In this document: one piece after another, positions 1 to 8,561 of the stretch
Numbering within the stretch: position 1 is the first letter of the stretch
Layout of the letters: each line of letters begins with the position of its first letter
From: Spirosoma radiotolerans
Lineage (GTDB): Bacteria > Bacteroidota > Bacteroidia > Cytophagales > Spirosomataceae
Assembly: GCF_000974425.1 (NCBI RefSeq)
Contig: NZ_CP010429.1
Location: 1,612,001 to 1,676,000 of the forward strand
DNA: 64,000 nucleotides
Reading direction: 5' to 3'
Notes under the pieces: model-generated
What the model was told of the DNA's origin: nothing
Databases searched by the model: none
What the model saw: the letters and a program-made list of their open reading frames with translations, nothing else
Translations under genes and position numbers: made by a program

Positions 1-54
1 CATAAGGTTTCTACACTTATTCGCTAAGAGACCTTATGATGCCTCCTTCGGCCA

Positions 55-76
55 CGGTTCGTGTCTTCACGGACCG
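55..76. repeat. GTG-TCTT-CAC hairpin, family member 1
   Basis: A 9-bp stem (CGGTTCGTG / CACGGACCG, one G-T wobble) closes a TCTT loop. It belongs to the same hairpin family as 114-135, 34321-34342 and 56058-56081, which share a GTG-TCCT-CAC core. It lies downstream of the minus-strand oxidoreductase and could act as a terminator or a REP-like element. Confidence 0.55.
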
Positions 77-113
77 CACATCCATCCGGCAGGTAAGTCT
101 GGGTCTGGTAAAA

Positions 114-135
114 CGGACCGTGAGGACACGGTCCG
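114..135. repeat. GTG-TCCT-CAC hairpin, family member 2
   Basis: A perfect 9-bp stem, CGGACCGTG / CACGGTCCG, closes an AGGA loop (TCCT on the other strand). It sits 38 bp from the first member and just beyond the end of the minus-strand gene stopping at 159. Confidence 0.65.
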
Positions 136-158
136 TGGGTATGTTTGAGCGCCCAACG

Positions 159-1094
159 CTACGAAAACGTCAACACGATTTTCCCGGTTGTCCGGCGGCT
201 TTCCAGCTTTTGATGGGCATCGGCAATTTGACTGGCGGGCAGAACCTCACTCACGGAAATTTTTAATTTGTCCGCATCAATAAACTCATTGATCGTACGC
301 AGGTCATCACCACTGGTGTGGACCAGAATACGCTCGGCCCGAATATCGGGCCGAACAGCCAGCACCTTATCCATAGCGCCGTAGGCAATGGAAATCAACC
401 GGCCGTTTGGCTTTAAGACCTTGGCTGAAGCCATGATGGTATCGGCACCTGCCGTATCGAAAACAAGGTCAATATCGCTCACCGACTCCTCAACGCTGGT
501 TTGTGTATAGTCAATAAACGCATCGGCTCCCAGCGACCGGACAAAGGCTTCGTTTTTGCCCGAAGCGGTTCCAATTACATAAGCGCCCAGCGCTTTGGCC
601 AGTTGGACTCCCAGGTGACCAACTCCGCCGGATGCCGCTTGAATCAGAACGTTCTCACCTGCTTTCAGTTGGCCGTGTTCGGTCAACGCCTGCCAGGCGG
701 TAAGCACGGCTAGTGGAGCCGCAGCGGCCTCTTCAAATGATAAGGTTGCGGGTTTGAGCGCCAGGTGAGCAGCGGGAGCGGCTACATATTCGGCATACGC
801 CTGACCGGGTTTAGGGAAGTTGACCATCCCATAAACGGCATCGCCCGGTTTAAACGTCGTTACGTCAGTACCGGCCTCAACAACCTCACCGGCCATGTCC
901 CAGCCCAGCACAATGGGATGCGAATAGTCTTTCGAATAGGGGGCGGCACCACTACGGGTTTTAAAGTCGGCGGGGTTTACGCCAAATGCCTTGACCTTAA
1001 CTAGGACTTCATCGGGCTTGATAGCGGGTGTGGGTATATCCTGAACGGTGAAGTTTTCGGCACCGCCCCAATCGCTTAATACAACGGCTTTCAT
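159..1094 (-). CDS. NADP-dependent zinc-free quinone oxidoreductase / enoyl reductase (MDR family)
   Basis: A 311-aa medium-chain dehydrogenase/reductase of the quinone oxidoreductase type, predicted to reduce quinones, enones or similar substrates with NADPH in the cytoplasm. The N-terminal GroES-like domain contains the family's FGVNPADFKTRSG stretch (about residues 38-50). The nucleotide-binding motif AASGGVG is at about 153-159 and is followed by SGKNEAFVRSLGAD. No structural-zinc cysteine cluster is visible, which favours QOR over zinc alcohol dehydrogenase. I chose the ATG at 1094 (MKAVVLSDWG) because it matches the usual family start; an upstream ATG at 1130 would add 12 lysine-rich residues. 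The gene appears monocistronic. The substrate cannot be told from sequence. Confidence 0.9.
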   Translation of the reverse strand: MKAVVLSDWGGAENFTVQDIPTPAIKPDEVLVKVKAFGVNPADFKTRSGAAPYSKDYSHPIVLGWDMAGEVVEAGTDVTTFKPGDAVYGMVNFPKPGQAYAEYVAAPAAHLALKPATLSFEEAAAAPLAVLTAWQALTEHGQLKAGENVLIQAASGGVGHLGVQLAKALGAYVIGTASGKNEAFVRSLGADAFIDYTQTSVEESVSDIDLVFDTAGADTIMASAKVLKPNGRLISIAYGAMDKVLAVRPDIRAERILVHTSGDDLRTINEFIDADKLKISVSEVLPASQIADAHQKLESRRTTGKIVLTFS

Positions 1095-1158
1095 ACGTTT
1101 ACATTTTAGCTTTTTTTGCGTCTGAGACAACAGGATCGCGCTCGAAAGAATTCACGTT

Positions 1159-1773
1159 TCAGCTTGGCAACAGCCTGAATTCACCCGTTGCTACGTCATA
1201 GTCATACTGGCGGGGAATGCCCGTAGCCAGTTCAATTTTCTCGATGTCTTCGGGACTGATATGTTCCAAATCCATCAGCAGTGCCCGCAGGCTGTTGCCA
1301 TGGGCTGCCACGATCACGGGTTGGCCAGCTTGCAGATGGGGAAGAATGTTACTCTGGAAGTAAGGGATAACCCGCGCGTGGGTGTCGGCCAGACTCTCGC
1401 CGTTGGGGGGCTGATCGGTGTAGCCGCGTCGCCAGCGGAAAACCTGTTCAGCCCCAAATCGCTCTTCGGCTTCGTGCTTGTTCATTCCCTGCAAATCGCC
1501 ATACATGCGTTCGTTGAGAGCCGCGCTCTGTTCAACGGGCAAGTCTGCCTGGCCAATTTCGGCCAGAATAATCGCCAGCGTCTCGATGGCCCGCTGCAAG
1601 ACCGACGTAAAGCCAATGGCAAAATTGGGCGGTTGTTTTGCTTTCAGTAAGACACCGGCCTCGCGGGCTTCGTGCCGACCCAGATCGGTTAACGGCGTGT
1701 TGGTGGAACCCGTAAAGCGATTTTCGGAATTCCACTGCGATTGTCCATGCCGGACGATGACGAAAAGAGGCAT
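1159..1773 (-). CDS. gpmA: 2,3-bisphosphoglycerate-dependent phosphoglycerate mutase
   Basis: A 204-aa cofactor-dependent phosphoglycerate mutase that interconverts 3- and 2-phosphoglycerate in glycolysis and gluconeogenesis. The phosphohistidine motif RHGQSQWN puts the catalytic His at residue 9. The acid residue is in NERMYGDLQG (Glu88), and the second histidine is in VAAHGNSLRAL (His158). The phosphate-binding arginines around residues 8 and 61 are present. It is shorter than the roughly 230-250 aa enterobacterial enzyme but complete in motifs. It lies upstream of the oxidoreductase on the same strand with a gap of about 64 bp, so co-transcription is possible but there is no functional link. 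Confidence 0.92.
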   Translation of the reverse strand: MPLFVIVRHGQSQWNSENRFTGSTNTPLTDLGRHEAREAGVLLKAKQPPNFAIGFTSVLQRAIETLAIILAEIGQADLPVEQSAALNERMYGDLQGMNKHEAEERFGAEQVFRWRRGYTDQPPNGESLADTHARVIPYFQSNILPHLQAGQPVIVAAHGNSLRALLMDLEHISPEDIEKIELATGIPRQYDYDVATGEFRLLPS

Positions 1774-1914
1774 AATAACTTAAAGCAGGCTGTGTAGGTA
1801 ATTACTTCTACGCTGGGCAAAGTGTTCATTAAAAAAGCAAACCGGCATTTGCCCGACCGCGTAGAACCTGCCTCGTCTGACCTGCGAATGCCATAACCAG
1901 GAAAATCAACAGCC

Positions 1915-2277
1915 CTAGGGTAAATTAACTACTTCAGCAACAATATTGCTTTCTGCCAGCACTTCCTTTGCGTAGGAACGGTGCCCTCTGGGCGACATCA
2001 AATACAGTTTTCCTCCTTTCACGGCGGCTAACTGACTCAATAATTTTAGTTTGGACAGCAAGTGCCGCGCTTCGTCGCCACTGCTTTTTAATATCACCTC
2101 GAAGTAAGACTCCTGATCGAACTGTTTCCCGGTTACGTCAGGGGTAAATTGTTCGCTGTCTTGCTGACGACCGTAGGAAATGGGGGTTTGAAACCCTTCG
2201 GTATTGGCTCTGATGTCGTTGAAACCGTGTACGCGCACCCAGTCAGCTACTTTCGGGATGTATGCTTGTTTGCTCAT
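1915..2277 (-). CDS. Hypothetical protein, 120 aa
   Basis: I do not recognise this protein. It is a soluble, charged 120-aa product starting MSKQAYIPKVADWVRVHGF, with a C-terminal part (about residues 60-120) that alternates hydrophobic strands with a basic turn (SPRGHRSYAKEVL). There is no signal peptide, membrane segment or cysteine motif. The composition and clean ATG suggest a real gene. It has a free-standing position between gpmA and a long non-coding stretch. Confidence 0.6.
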   Translation of the reverse strand: MSKQAYIPKVADWVRVHGFNDIRANTEGFQTPISYGRQQDSEQFTPDVTGKQFDQESYFEVILKSSGDEARHLLSKLKLLSQLAAVKGGKLYLMSPRGHRSYAKEVLAESNIVAEVVNLP

Positions 2278-2893
2278 GAATAAGGTAATTTAATAGTCAA
2301 TTAATTAGCGTCCATCTGCCGAGTTTGCCAACACGGCATGAGCGCTTTGCATCAGGTTAAGCGAAAAAAAAGTCAGAACTTTTTCTTTCTGACAACTCCC
2401 GAATTGGTTTCGGATACAAAAAACACTGCGTGACGGCTGCGTACTTGAATTAATAGAAGACAAACCCACCAGCCTTAATCCTGCCGTACTGGCCATAATT
2501 GGGGTTTGGGACGCAAAAAAGGGGTACTACACAGCTTGTGCTGTCTGAATAGACGGCAAGATACGAAAGTATCCTGAGACAGTTCAGTAATAGCTGTCGG
2601 GATGCATTCATTAGGTTAATCGGTAAACGGTGGGTTCCGCGTTCCGGGTAGATATAAAACGAGCGCTGTACCGACGAATTTAACCGGCTGTTTATAAAAC
2701 GAACGAAGGTACCTGTAGCTTGTGTGCTATGAAGGAAACATACATGAGTCATCCCGAATTTTATAATCGGACCTGCTGATGGGTTGAGCTGACTAGATGA
2801 CTCGTGATGCTCGCCATAGTCAAAGACTATGGCCAACTTACCCCATGCTTCGTTTTGTCTGGCGCCACCGGCTCTAGACCGATTAGCTGAGAA
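2278..2893. other. Gene-poor stretch of about 600 bp
   Basis: Short open frames occur on the minus strand (2305-2496 and 2450-2836), but they overlap each other, lack convincing starts and have compositions unlike the neighbours. I see no recognisable gene or remnant here. Confidence 0.5.
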
Positions 2894-2927
2894 ACAAATA
2901 AGCCGGTTGGCTAACCGGCTTATTTGT
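2894..2927 (-). terminator. Rho-independent-like hairpin after the zinc-ribbon gene
   Basis: A perfect 15-bp stem (2894-2908 with 2913-2927, core AAGCCGGTT / AACCGGCTT) closes a GGCT loop and is flanked by A/T runs. It lies about 50 bp beyond the stop of the minus-strand gene at 2979. Confidence 0.7.
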
Positions 2928-2978
2928 AGGTGAAAGAAAGGTTTTGTTCAGAGACTGAACTATACGTTTATATTCTTT

Positions 2979-3197
2979 TCAATTGATCCGGGTAAATTTT
3001 TGCTGGCAGTTATAGCAGCGATATACACGGGTCGGAATGAAGAAAAGTATATACTTCAGAAAAAACGAGCGGGGGACTCGTTCCAGCGCATATGTGCGCT
3101 GACAGGATGGACAAGCGCGCTTGAACGTCAACCGATGTCCTTTTGGCGTGTTCGTAACGGCGTCAGCGCCTTCTTCAGATACGTAATTGGATGTCAT
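2979..3197 (-). CDS. Small zinc-ribbon protein (paralogue of 24711-24959)
   Basis: A 72-aa protein with two CxxC knuckles, CPSC (29-32) and CYNC (61-64), expected to bind one zinc ion. Between them is a basic, aromatic segment containing RSFFLKYILFFIPTRVYR. The same arrangement, CPxC-x26-27-FIPTxxYRCxxC, recurs in the protein at 24711-24959, so the two form a family. The segment LKYILFFIP may be a short amphipathic or membrane-associated helix. The function is unknown; small zinc ribbons often mediate protein or nucleic-acid contacts. Confidence 0.7.
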   Translation of the reverse strand: MTSNYVSEEGADAVTNTPKGHRLTFKRACPSCQRTYALERVPRSFFLKYILFFIPTRVYRCYNCQQKFTRIN

Positions 3198-3516
3198 AAA
3201 AAGAGAATATTGAATAAAAAGCCGGTGGTATCTGATAGCTAAGTTTATGATTTTTACTTTTAATAAACATTAAATATACTCAGCGGTAGGTTCTGTAGGT
3301 ATTGAGCAAATCTCCCTTCGATTAATGAAAAAACAGCCTTTAAGGCGCAAGTAAGTCGTTTGCTTGACGTAAGTAGCCTAAGTACGCGGATTTGGGAGAG
3401 CGGTATATTTACTTAGGTCAGCCCCTGTATAAGGCTAATGACAGAGAATAAGAAAGGCATAGCCGATACAATCGGCTATGCCTTTACTTTATACGAAATC
3501 CCTTTACTACCTATTG
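3198..3516. other. Intergenic region, about 320 bp
   Basis: The region contains only the hairpin at 3453-3485 and AT-rich sequence upstream of the zinc-ribbon gene. No coding frame is supported. Confidence 0.5.
3453..3485 (-). terminator. Strong hairpin terminator after the DUF4177-like gene
   Basis: A perfect 15-bp stem (AAAGGCATAGCCGAT, loop ACA, then its complement) is followed on the minus strand by a T-rich stretch. It lies about 30 bp past the stop codon of the gene at 3517-3912. Confidence 0.75.
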
Positions 3517-3912
3517 CTATTCTGACTCAACAGGTCTTTTTCTTCGTTTCAGCATGTAGATGAAGGTGCTCTCTGATCCAGATTCCTTGCCGATAACTTG
3601 GGTAGAGATCAGCTCCCAGCCCTGTCTGACCATGAAGTTGAGAGCGTCGATGGTTGAATTAAAGACCACGGGCTGCCGGTTGGGACCACTGATCTGTTGC
3701 CGGTTCAGTCCGGAGTTTAAATACCTTTGCCCGTAGTCGATCGTGATGTGTGCTTTGGAAAACAGGCTGGCATTGGAGCCAATCAATTGGCAGTAGGGCG
3801 TATTTAATGTGTCAATAAGAATTCCGTCTACGTAAACCTGGCTGAATGAAGCGGTGGCGGCCATCAAACTAAGGCATAGCGTAAGTACGTGAAATCGTTT
3901 CATAGCTGACAA
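3517..3912 (-). CDS. Exported hypothetical protein, DUF4177-like C-terminus
   Basis: A 131-aa protein with an N-terminal signal peptide (MKRFHVLTLCLSLMAATASFS, cleavage near residue 25), so probably periplasmic. The C-terminal half (NFMVRQGWELISTQVI, then FIYMLKRRKR) resembles the small DUF4177-type fold, in which a 'long name plus GWELV' stretch is followed by a basic strand. This is a pattern match only. The alternative start at codon 4 (MKRFHV) fits a signal peptide better than the first ATG. No partner gene is evident. Confidence 0.6.
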   Translation of the reverse strand: MSAMKRFHVLTLCLSLMAATASFSQVYVDGILIDTLNTPYCQLIGSNASLFSKAHITIDYGQRYLNSGLNRQQISGPNRQPVVFNSTIDALNFMVRQGWELISTQVIGKESGSESTFIYMLKRRKRPVESE

Positions 3913-3941
3913 GCGGGTTAAACTTGTTCAAAAGAGTCAGA

Positions 3942-4547
3942 TTATCGCCGAAACGTTGTAATGGCTTCCTCATAAATACGCACGCCGGGTATGTCGCGTA
4001 CGCCGTTGGCTATATCAGCCTTAATGGCTCCCTCATCGATAATCCAATAGCCGTTAGGCACCTGATTCGGGTCGACGATGTTGAATGTCCATTTCATATG
4101 GACCCCTTTCGGTTTGGCAACCAGGGCCACATCAGGCATCAGCCAAGTTGTCTGCCCCGGCTCGGTAAGGGCCGTCTGTCGGGCGGCTTCGGCCTGTTGG
4201 TGCTCCCGAACCCGCAGCAATTCCCGATTGTAATGTTCAACAGCATCCTTGAGGGGTTGCATCGCAGCCAGAATGGGGGCCGTCATCTCTTTTTCAATCT
4301 CCATCCAGTCGTGCTTTTGTTTGTCGAGCTGGCGGGTAATCTTGAGTCGTTCAGCCGCCACAAGTTTGATCAATTCGTGACCTTGGGCAACGTGTTTGAT
4401 GAGGGTTTCCTGCTGCTCGGGTGTACCGCAAACGGCGGGCTGCTTACGAAGAAAGGCAACATAGTCTGACAGAGAAGACTGGAGCATTTCGCGCCCGCCC
4501 GAATCCGTCAGGGACAGGCCGGTAGTGGGTTTAGGTTCAGTATCCAT
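3942..4547 (-). CDS. Phage-type coiled-coil protein, 201 aa
   Basis: A cytoplasmic 201-aa protein. Residues about 50-125 are strongly helical (LIKLVAAERLKITRQLDKQK, then EHYNRELLRVREHQQAEAAR). The C-terminus (about 150-200) has the pattern KWTFNIVDPNQVPNGYWIID followed by IKADIANGVRDIPGVRIYEE, which I recognise from hypothetical proteins of tailed phages in early or recombination regions, where 'VP-x-Y-x-x-D-x-x-x-I-x-x-x-V-x-x-G-x-R-x-I-P-G-V-x-I' is a recurrent ending. No other phage gene is adjacent, so it is an orphan. An antisense frame at 3924-4469 is judged a shadow. Confidence 0.65.
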   Translation of the reverse strand: MDTEPKPTTGLSLTDSGGREMLQSSLSDYVAFLRKQPAVCGTPEQQETLIKHVAQGHELIKLVAAERLKITRQLDKQKHDWMEIEKEMTAPILAAMQPLKDAVEHYNRELLRVREHQQAEAARQTALTEPGQTTWLMPDVALVAKPKGVHMKWTFNIVDPNQVPNGYWIIDEGAIKADIANGVRDIPGVRIYEEAITTFRR

Positions 4548-4766
4548 ACCCCTAAAAGCAATCAGACGGCATAAATGTTGGCAAAATCATATCTGTTTGG
4601 TAAAACAAATGCGTGATCAACGAAAACGTCGCAAGTTGCTGGCAGATAGGAAATGAGTAGACTGTCCAAGTGTCCTCTGCGGGTAGTTAAAACAAATTCG
4701 CTCTGGGAAGCTTTATAAATACACCTTAACTGAAATTGATCGCTTTATAATACAGACATACAGACT

Positions 4767-4982
4767 ATGACTCAACAGCAAACAGAACGGGAACAAGTAG
4801 TAAATCGGATCGCTTATTACGATGATTTAATGGCTTCGTATATTGCTCTAATACAAAACATCAACAAGCCCAATGCCTCCGATGAGACCAAGATTCTCGT
4901 CGATCTGGCAAACGAAAGCCTTCAGCATTGTCAGGACAAACGCGACATACTGTCGGCCCATCTGAACTCACTTGTGAAATAG
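4767..4982 (+). CDS. Small helical hypothetical protein, 71 aa
   Basis: A 71-residue acidic-to-neutral protein predicted to form two helices (residues 6-32 and 40-70), with no motif I recognise. The ATG at 4767 has only a weak purine stretch upstream. It stands alone between the phage-type gene and the YihY gene. Its codon composition resembles real genes, but the short length limits confidence. Confidence 0.5.
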   Translation: MTQQQTEREQVVNRIAYYDDLMASYIALIQNINKPNASDETKILVDLANESLQHCQDKRDILSAHLNSLVK

Positions 4983-5063
4983 GTCCGCAGGAAGGCAATT
5001 AGTGAGCCGTACTTTCCTATTAGCGTATCCGGTATGTCTGTATATAGTCATTAAGCGGGCTTG

Positions 5064-6107
5064 TCACTGCTTGCTTTGCTCTACTTTCTGTGCCGTTGGA
5101 ATGGTTTTTACGTCTCGCTCTCGTTCGGTTTGTTCAATGTAAACGGCATGTTCGGCGGGCTCGATTTTTACGCCAAAATGGTTAGCGTAAGCTAGCGTAA
5201 ATTCAGCGCCGAAATAAAGAATAGCTGCAGTGTAATAGATCCAGGTCAACAAAACGATCAACGAACCTGCAGCGCCATAGGCCGAGCTGGTAGCCGTTGT
5301 GTCAATATAAAGGCCAATGGCATAGCGCCCAATCATAAATAGACCAGCTGTAAAGAGAGCGCCCCATTTGACATCTTTCCAGGCAATTTTAGCGTCGGGC
5401 AGCACTTTAAAGATCACGCCGAACAGTATGGTTATGACGGCCGTACTGATCAAAAAATTAAGCCCACTAATCAGGTAAACGCTCAGGCCGGGTAAAAAAC
5501 GGGTTAGCTGATCGCTTAGGGCGAGTACAAGCCCATTAACGATCAAGGATACCATGAGCAGAAAGCCTAAACTGACGATTAGCGAAGAAGACAGCAGCCG
5601 ATCTTTAATAAGTTTAAGCCAACCCCGCTTGGGCTTGGCCTTTACTCGCCAGATCAAATTGACCGAATCCTGAATTTCGCCGAATAGACTGGTTGCTCCG
5701 ATGAACAATGTAACGATACCAGTTGCCAGCGCCGAGTTTGTTTTGCCTGACAGGCTTACATTTTTGATCATATCCTGAATTTGTTTAGCCGCTTCGTTCC
5801 CGACCAATCCATTGATTTGACCAAAAATGTGCCCCTGGGTAGCTTCCTCACCCAGAAATACGCTCGCCAGCGACATGATAAGCACCAGTAGAGGAGCCAG
5901 GGAAAAGATCGTGTAGTAAGCGAGAGCCGCACTTAGCTTCAAGCCCCGATCATCCATAAAGCCTGAAAACGAATCGCTTAATATTGTTTTTGCACTGGCA
6001 AAAAAACTGGTACCAGCCTGATGGGTAGCTGATGTAGCAGACGACGTTAGTGGCGGAATGGAATCGGCAAATAATCGATTGTAGAAGCGTGCCAGTATAT
6101 TGCTCAT
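5064..6107 (-). CDS. YihY/virulence factor BrkB family inner-membrane protein
   Basis: A 347-aa integral membrane protein of the YihY/BrkB family. Family hallmarks are visible: SGFMDDRGLKLSAALAYYTI followed by FSLAPLLVLIMSL (about residues 50-85), and near the end GSLIVLLTWIYYTAAILYFGAEFTLAYANHFG (about 283-314). About six transmembrane helices are expected, with a polar N-terminal tail of about 45 residues and a charged C-terminal tail. Members were once called ribonuclease BN because of a misassignment; the molecular function remains unclear. It is monocistronic. Confidence 0.93.
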   Translation of the reverse strand: MSNILARFYNRLFADSIPPLTSSATSATHQAGTSFFASAKTILSDSFSGFMDDRGLKLSAALAYYTIFSLAPLLVLIMSLASVFLGEEATQGHIFGQINGLVGNEAAKQIQDMIKNVSLSGKTNSALATGIVTLFIGATSLFGEIQDSVNLIWRVKAKPKRGWLKLIKDRLLSSSLIVSLGFLLMVSLIVNGLVLALSDQLTRFLPGLSVYLISGLNFLISTAVITILFGVIFKVLPDAKIAWKDVKWGALFTAGLFMIGRYAIGLYIDTTATSSAYGAAGSLIVLLTWIYYTAAILYFGAEFTLAYANHFGVKIEPAEHAVYIEQTERERDVKTIPTAQKVEQSKQ

Positions 6108-6353
6108 AAGCGTAGAAATCGAGGTAGTAGATAAACCGGAATTGGTCTGGCAAGCTGTAATTTAGATCAACATGCACTTTCATTCAGGAGTATAACCCGG
6201 GTGCAGGAAAGTTGTTAGCTTCCTAACTCCATCAAGGGAAAGCATCTACCTATCGGCCTCACGTACCATTCCCAGCCTCACCTCAAAGACAAGGTCACTT
6301 TTGGACCGGGTGACTCTCTTTTTTGTGAGGGCAACGCTGTTACACTTATGCAC

Positions 6354-6866
6354 TCAGAAGCCAATAGGAAGGCGAACGGTATCTGTTTCGACTACATTAC
6401 TTTCGTTCAGATTTCGATCCCGCATACGCAGTTGAAACTTAACAGGAAGCAGCTTGTATGGGCCAGTATATGGAAATACTTGCGTGTAGGATAGCATACC
6501 AACTTGAGGTAAAATCGTACTGTTACCCAGATCAACAAAAAGTCTGTCGTTATCCGGTCGTATTATCTCATCAAACTTGTTATTGACCAGTTGGAACGTG
6601 CGGATTTGGTAGTTGCCCCAGGGCTGGTTGCCAAAAATAGTCTTGAGCCGGGTTGAATCACGAGTGTCTTCGCCAAGGTCGCCATCTCCATCTGTAAAAC
6701 TGATCGTGACGATCACCGAATCCCGTTTTGCTTTGGTGGCACTCGCCTGAAGAGTCATTTTTTGAATTGCCTTAAAAGTAATAATGGGTAGAGAATTCGC
6801 CGTCGGCTCGTCTTTGGAGCAGGATAGCATCAAACCCATCAATCCAATCAAAAGAAGTGATTTCAT
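6354..6866 (-). CDS. Lipoprotein, 'DGDGDLG' family
   Basis: A 170-aa lipoprotein. The signal peptide MKSLLLIGLMGLMLSCSKDE ends in a lipobox (LMLSC, acylated Cys16) followed by SKDE, the usual surface/outer-membrane context in Bacteroidota. Residues about 55-65 contain FTDGDGDLGEDTRDS, an acidic loop typical of a common uncharacterised Bacteroidota lipoprotein group that probably binds calcium (inferred from the acidic loop). The rest is beta-rich. The ATG at 6866 gives an intact signal peptide. Confidence 0.75.
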   Translation of the reverse strand: MKSLLLIGLMGLMLSCSKDEPTANSLPIITFKAIQKMTLQASATKAKRDSVIVTISFTDGDGDLGEDTRDSTRLKTIFGNQPWGNYQIRTFQLVNNKFDEIIRPDNDRLFVDLGNSTILPQVGMLSYTQVFPYTGPYKLLPVKFQLRMRDRNLNESNVVETDTVRLPIGF

Positions 6867-6920
6867 ACTTGATCGTTATAGATGTACTGATCTAATTTTC
6901 GTAGATCTTTTTTACTCTAT

Positions 6921-7985
6921 TCATCTTCGCCCTAATGGCTCATTTACTTCATTCATAAAGGCTTTTAAAAATTTCAACATGTCTTCGTCGGAATATCGAC
7001 TTAAGTCCATTGGTCCCAGTTCTGAGAGTAGGCTTTTTGTTGACCGCTTTTCAATATAGACATCGCTTTTCTCCAAATAACTATCTATCGAATCAAACTC
7101 ACGTAATTCTGGAGCTAGCATGAAGGGCTTTCCTTTATGAGCCTCTAAGGAATAAATTTTCCCATTATGCGACCCAATCGATGTCTTTGCGTGATGAGGA
7201 TATGGGAAGGTAGCACTTTTAAAATACGTTAATACATCAGCCCGGATTCCTGAGATATCGGGGTGGTTTAGCATTTGTTTTCCTGGTACACCTTCTTTTT
7301 GTAGATTTAGCAATGCCCTGGTTCTTAGCTCATAGAAGAGTTTTGTCGCGAATCGACCGCAATCATTTTCTACTTTACCGCCGAATAAAACAATTCCTAA
7401 CTGTTGTTGCGTATTAACCAGGCAGGTAGGGACTTCTGCATCAGGATGTAATTTTTTAAACTGATTTTCTACGCCAAATTGAAGTAATCGCTCGGGTTTT
7501 TGTTCAATCAACTCATCCCTTCGCTTGTAGAGCGCTACCTGTAATTGGTTACGCCAGGTGTCTAAGTCAAGTTGGTATGTCCATGCCTCTTGACTTTCTT
7601 CATCGAGCCTAAAATTAAACGATTCATACACTTTGTTCGCTTTTTTCGACACCTCTGTTAGCTGATACATGTTTTGTGGATCAGCTGTTTTTAAGAACTG
7701 AATTAACTGCTGCACCGACCTTCTATCCTGCTCAGGTATGTATTTGAGTGCGGCTTCAGCAAGTACGGCAAACGGCTTAACAGCATTATGTTCCTTTTTC
7801 CTTTTTTCGTTGACAGCTTGTTGCATCAATTCCCCTGGAGACAGTTTATTTCTCCGACTTATGGATTCATGTAAATCTATTAACCTGGCGGTTTTATGTC
7901 GATTATCTTCAATTTTAGGGTTATGCTCTCTAGGACTAAGTAGCTGTTGATTCTGTTTAATGCCGGGTGTAGTTAGTGACTGCAT
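6921..7985 (-). CDS. Unrecognised 354-aa protein
   Basis: I do not recognise this protein. It is soluble and highly charged, with no signal peptide or membrane segment. The first 90 residues are polar, glutamine- and lysine-rich and predicted disordered or helical; about 90-190 are helical; about 195-300 look like a mixed alpha/beta domain with CLVNTQQQLGIVLFGGKVEN and TSIGSHNGKIYSLEAHKGK. The low GC of this gene compared with downstream genes and the gene-poor flank at 7986-8561 hint at an accessory origin. Toxin-like or effector-like proteins can have this organisation, but there is no motif to support that. Confidence 0.6.
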   Translation of the reverse strand: MQSLTTPGIKQNQQLLSPREHNPKIEDNRHKTARLIDLHESISRRNKLSPGELMQQAVNEKRKKEHNAVKPFAVLAEAALKYIPEQDRRSVQQLIQFLKTADPQNMYQLTEVSKKANKVYESFNFRLDEESQEAWTYQLDLDTWRNQLQVALYKRRDELIEQKPERLLQFGVENQFKKLHPDAEVPTCLVNTQQQLGIVLFGGKVENDCGRFATKLFYELRTRALLNLQKEGVPGKQMLNHPDISGIRADVLTYFKSATFPYPHHAKTSIGSHNGKIYSLEAHKGKPFMLAPELREFDSIDSYLEKSDVYIEKRSTKSLLSELGPMDLSRYSDEDMLKFLKAFMNEVNEPLGRR

Positions 7986-8561
7986 TTTGCGTTCATTTTG
8001 CTGTTTTATCGATACTAGATAAGCTATTGATATAGTTTAAGGTAGGTCATGAATGTAATCCAAAATCTGTCTTACAATATACAAACCTAGTGTTACTGAT
8101 TCCGTATATTGTCTAACAAATGGTTGGATTTTATTTAAGGTAGACTGGAAGGCTCTACATGAAGCCGAAACGATAAATTACTCAAGCATTGAAGTAGTAG
8201 CGAGTTACCCACTTGTTATAGTTTCTGAAGGATTAGCTCAAACAACTCAGCAGAAGGGTGTTCCAGTGGAGCTACATATAGACCAGAAAGGTTGAGCGTG
8301 GCTTCGGCAGAAAACCGACCTTCGAGGAATAGTTTGGGCGCATTCACAAGTGGTTGACAGCTAGCCGCTTGCTCAATCCTTAGGTTGATAAATGCCTAGA
8401 GTAGGGTTGTTAGCTCCTCGATGGCTATCTCAAAAAGCGATTTGGCAAAAGAAACCATTATTACGGCTATCTTTAAGACCAGAAAATTGATCCGCTGGCA
8501 AGAAACCCGATTTGATTCGGCTAACGGTTAGTCGATCGTTGCTTGCTAAATTGGCTATCCT
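7986..8561. other. Gene-free stretch with one start-less open frame
   Basis: On the plus strand, a frame without any start codon runs from about 8055 to 8295 (its end reads QQKGVPVELHIDQKG before a stop). It could be the eroded tail of a gene or chance. No transposase or known family is recognisable, and nothing else is supported in these 576 bp. Confidence 0.3.

Noticed and set aside
2305-2836. Overlapping small minus-strand frames
   Set aside because: Frames overlap each other, with no ribosome-binding site and no recognisable product.
3924-4469. 181-codon plus-strand frame
   Set aside because: It overlaps the phage-type coiled-coil gene, whose C-terminal pattern is recognisable; the plus frame has no recognisable feature.
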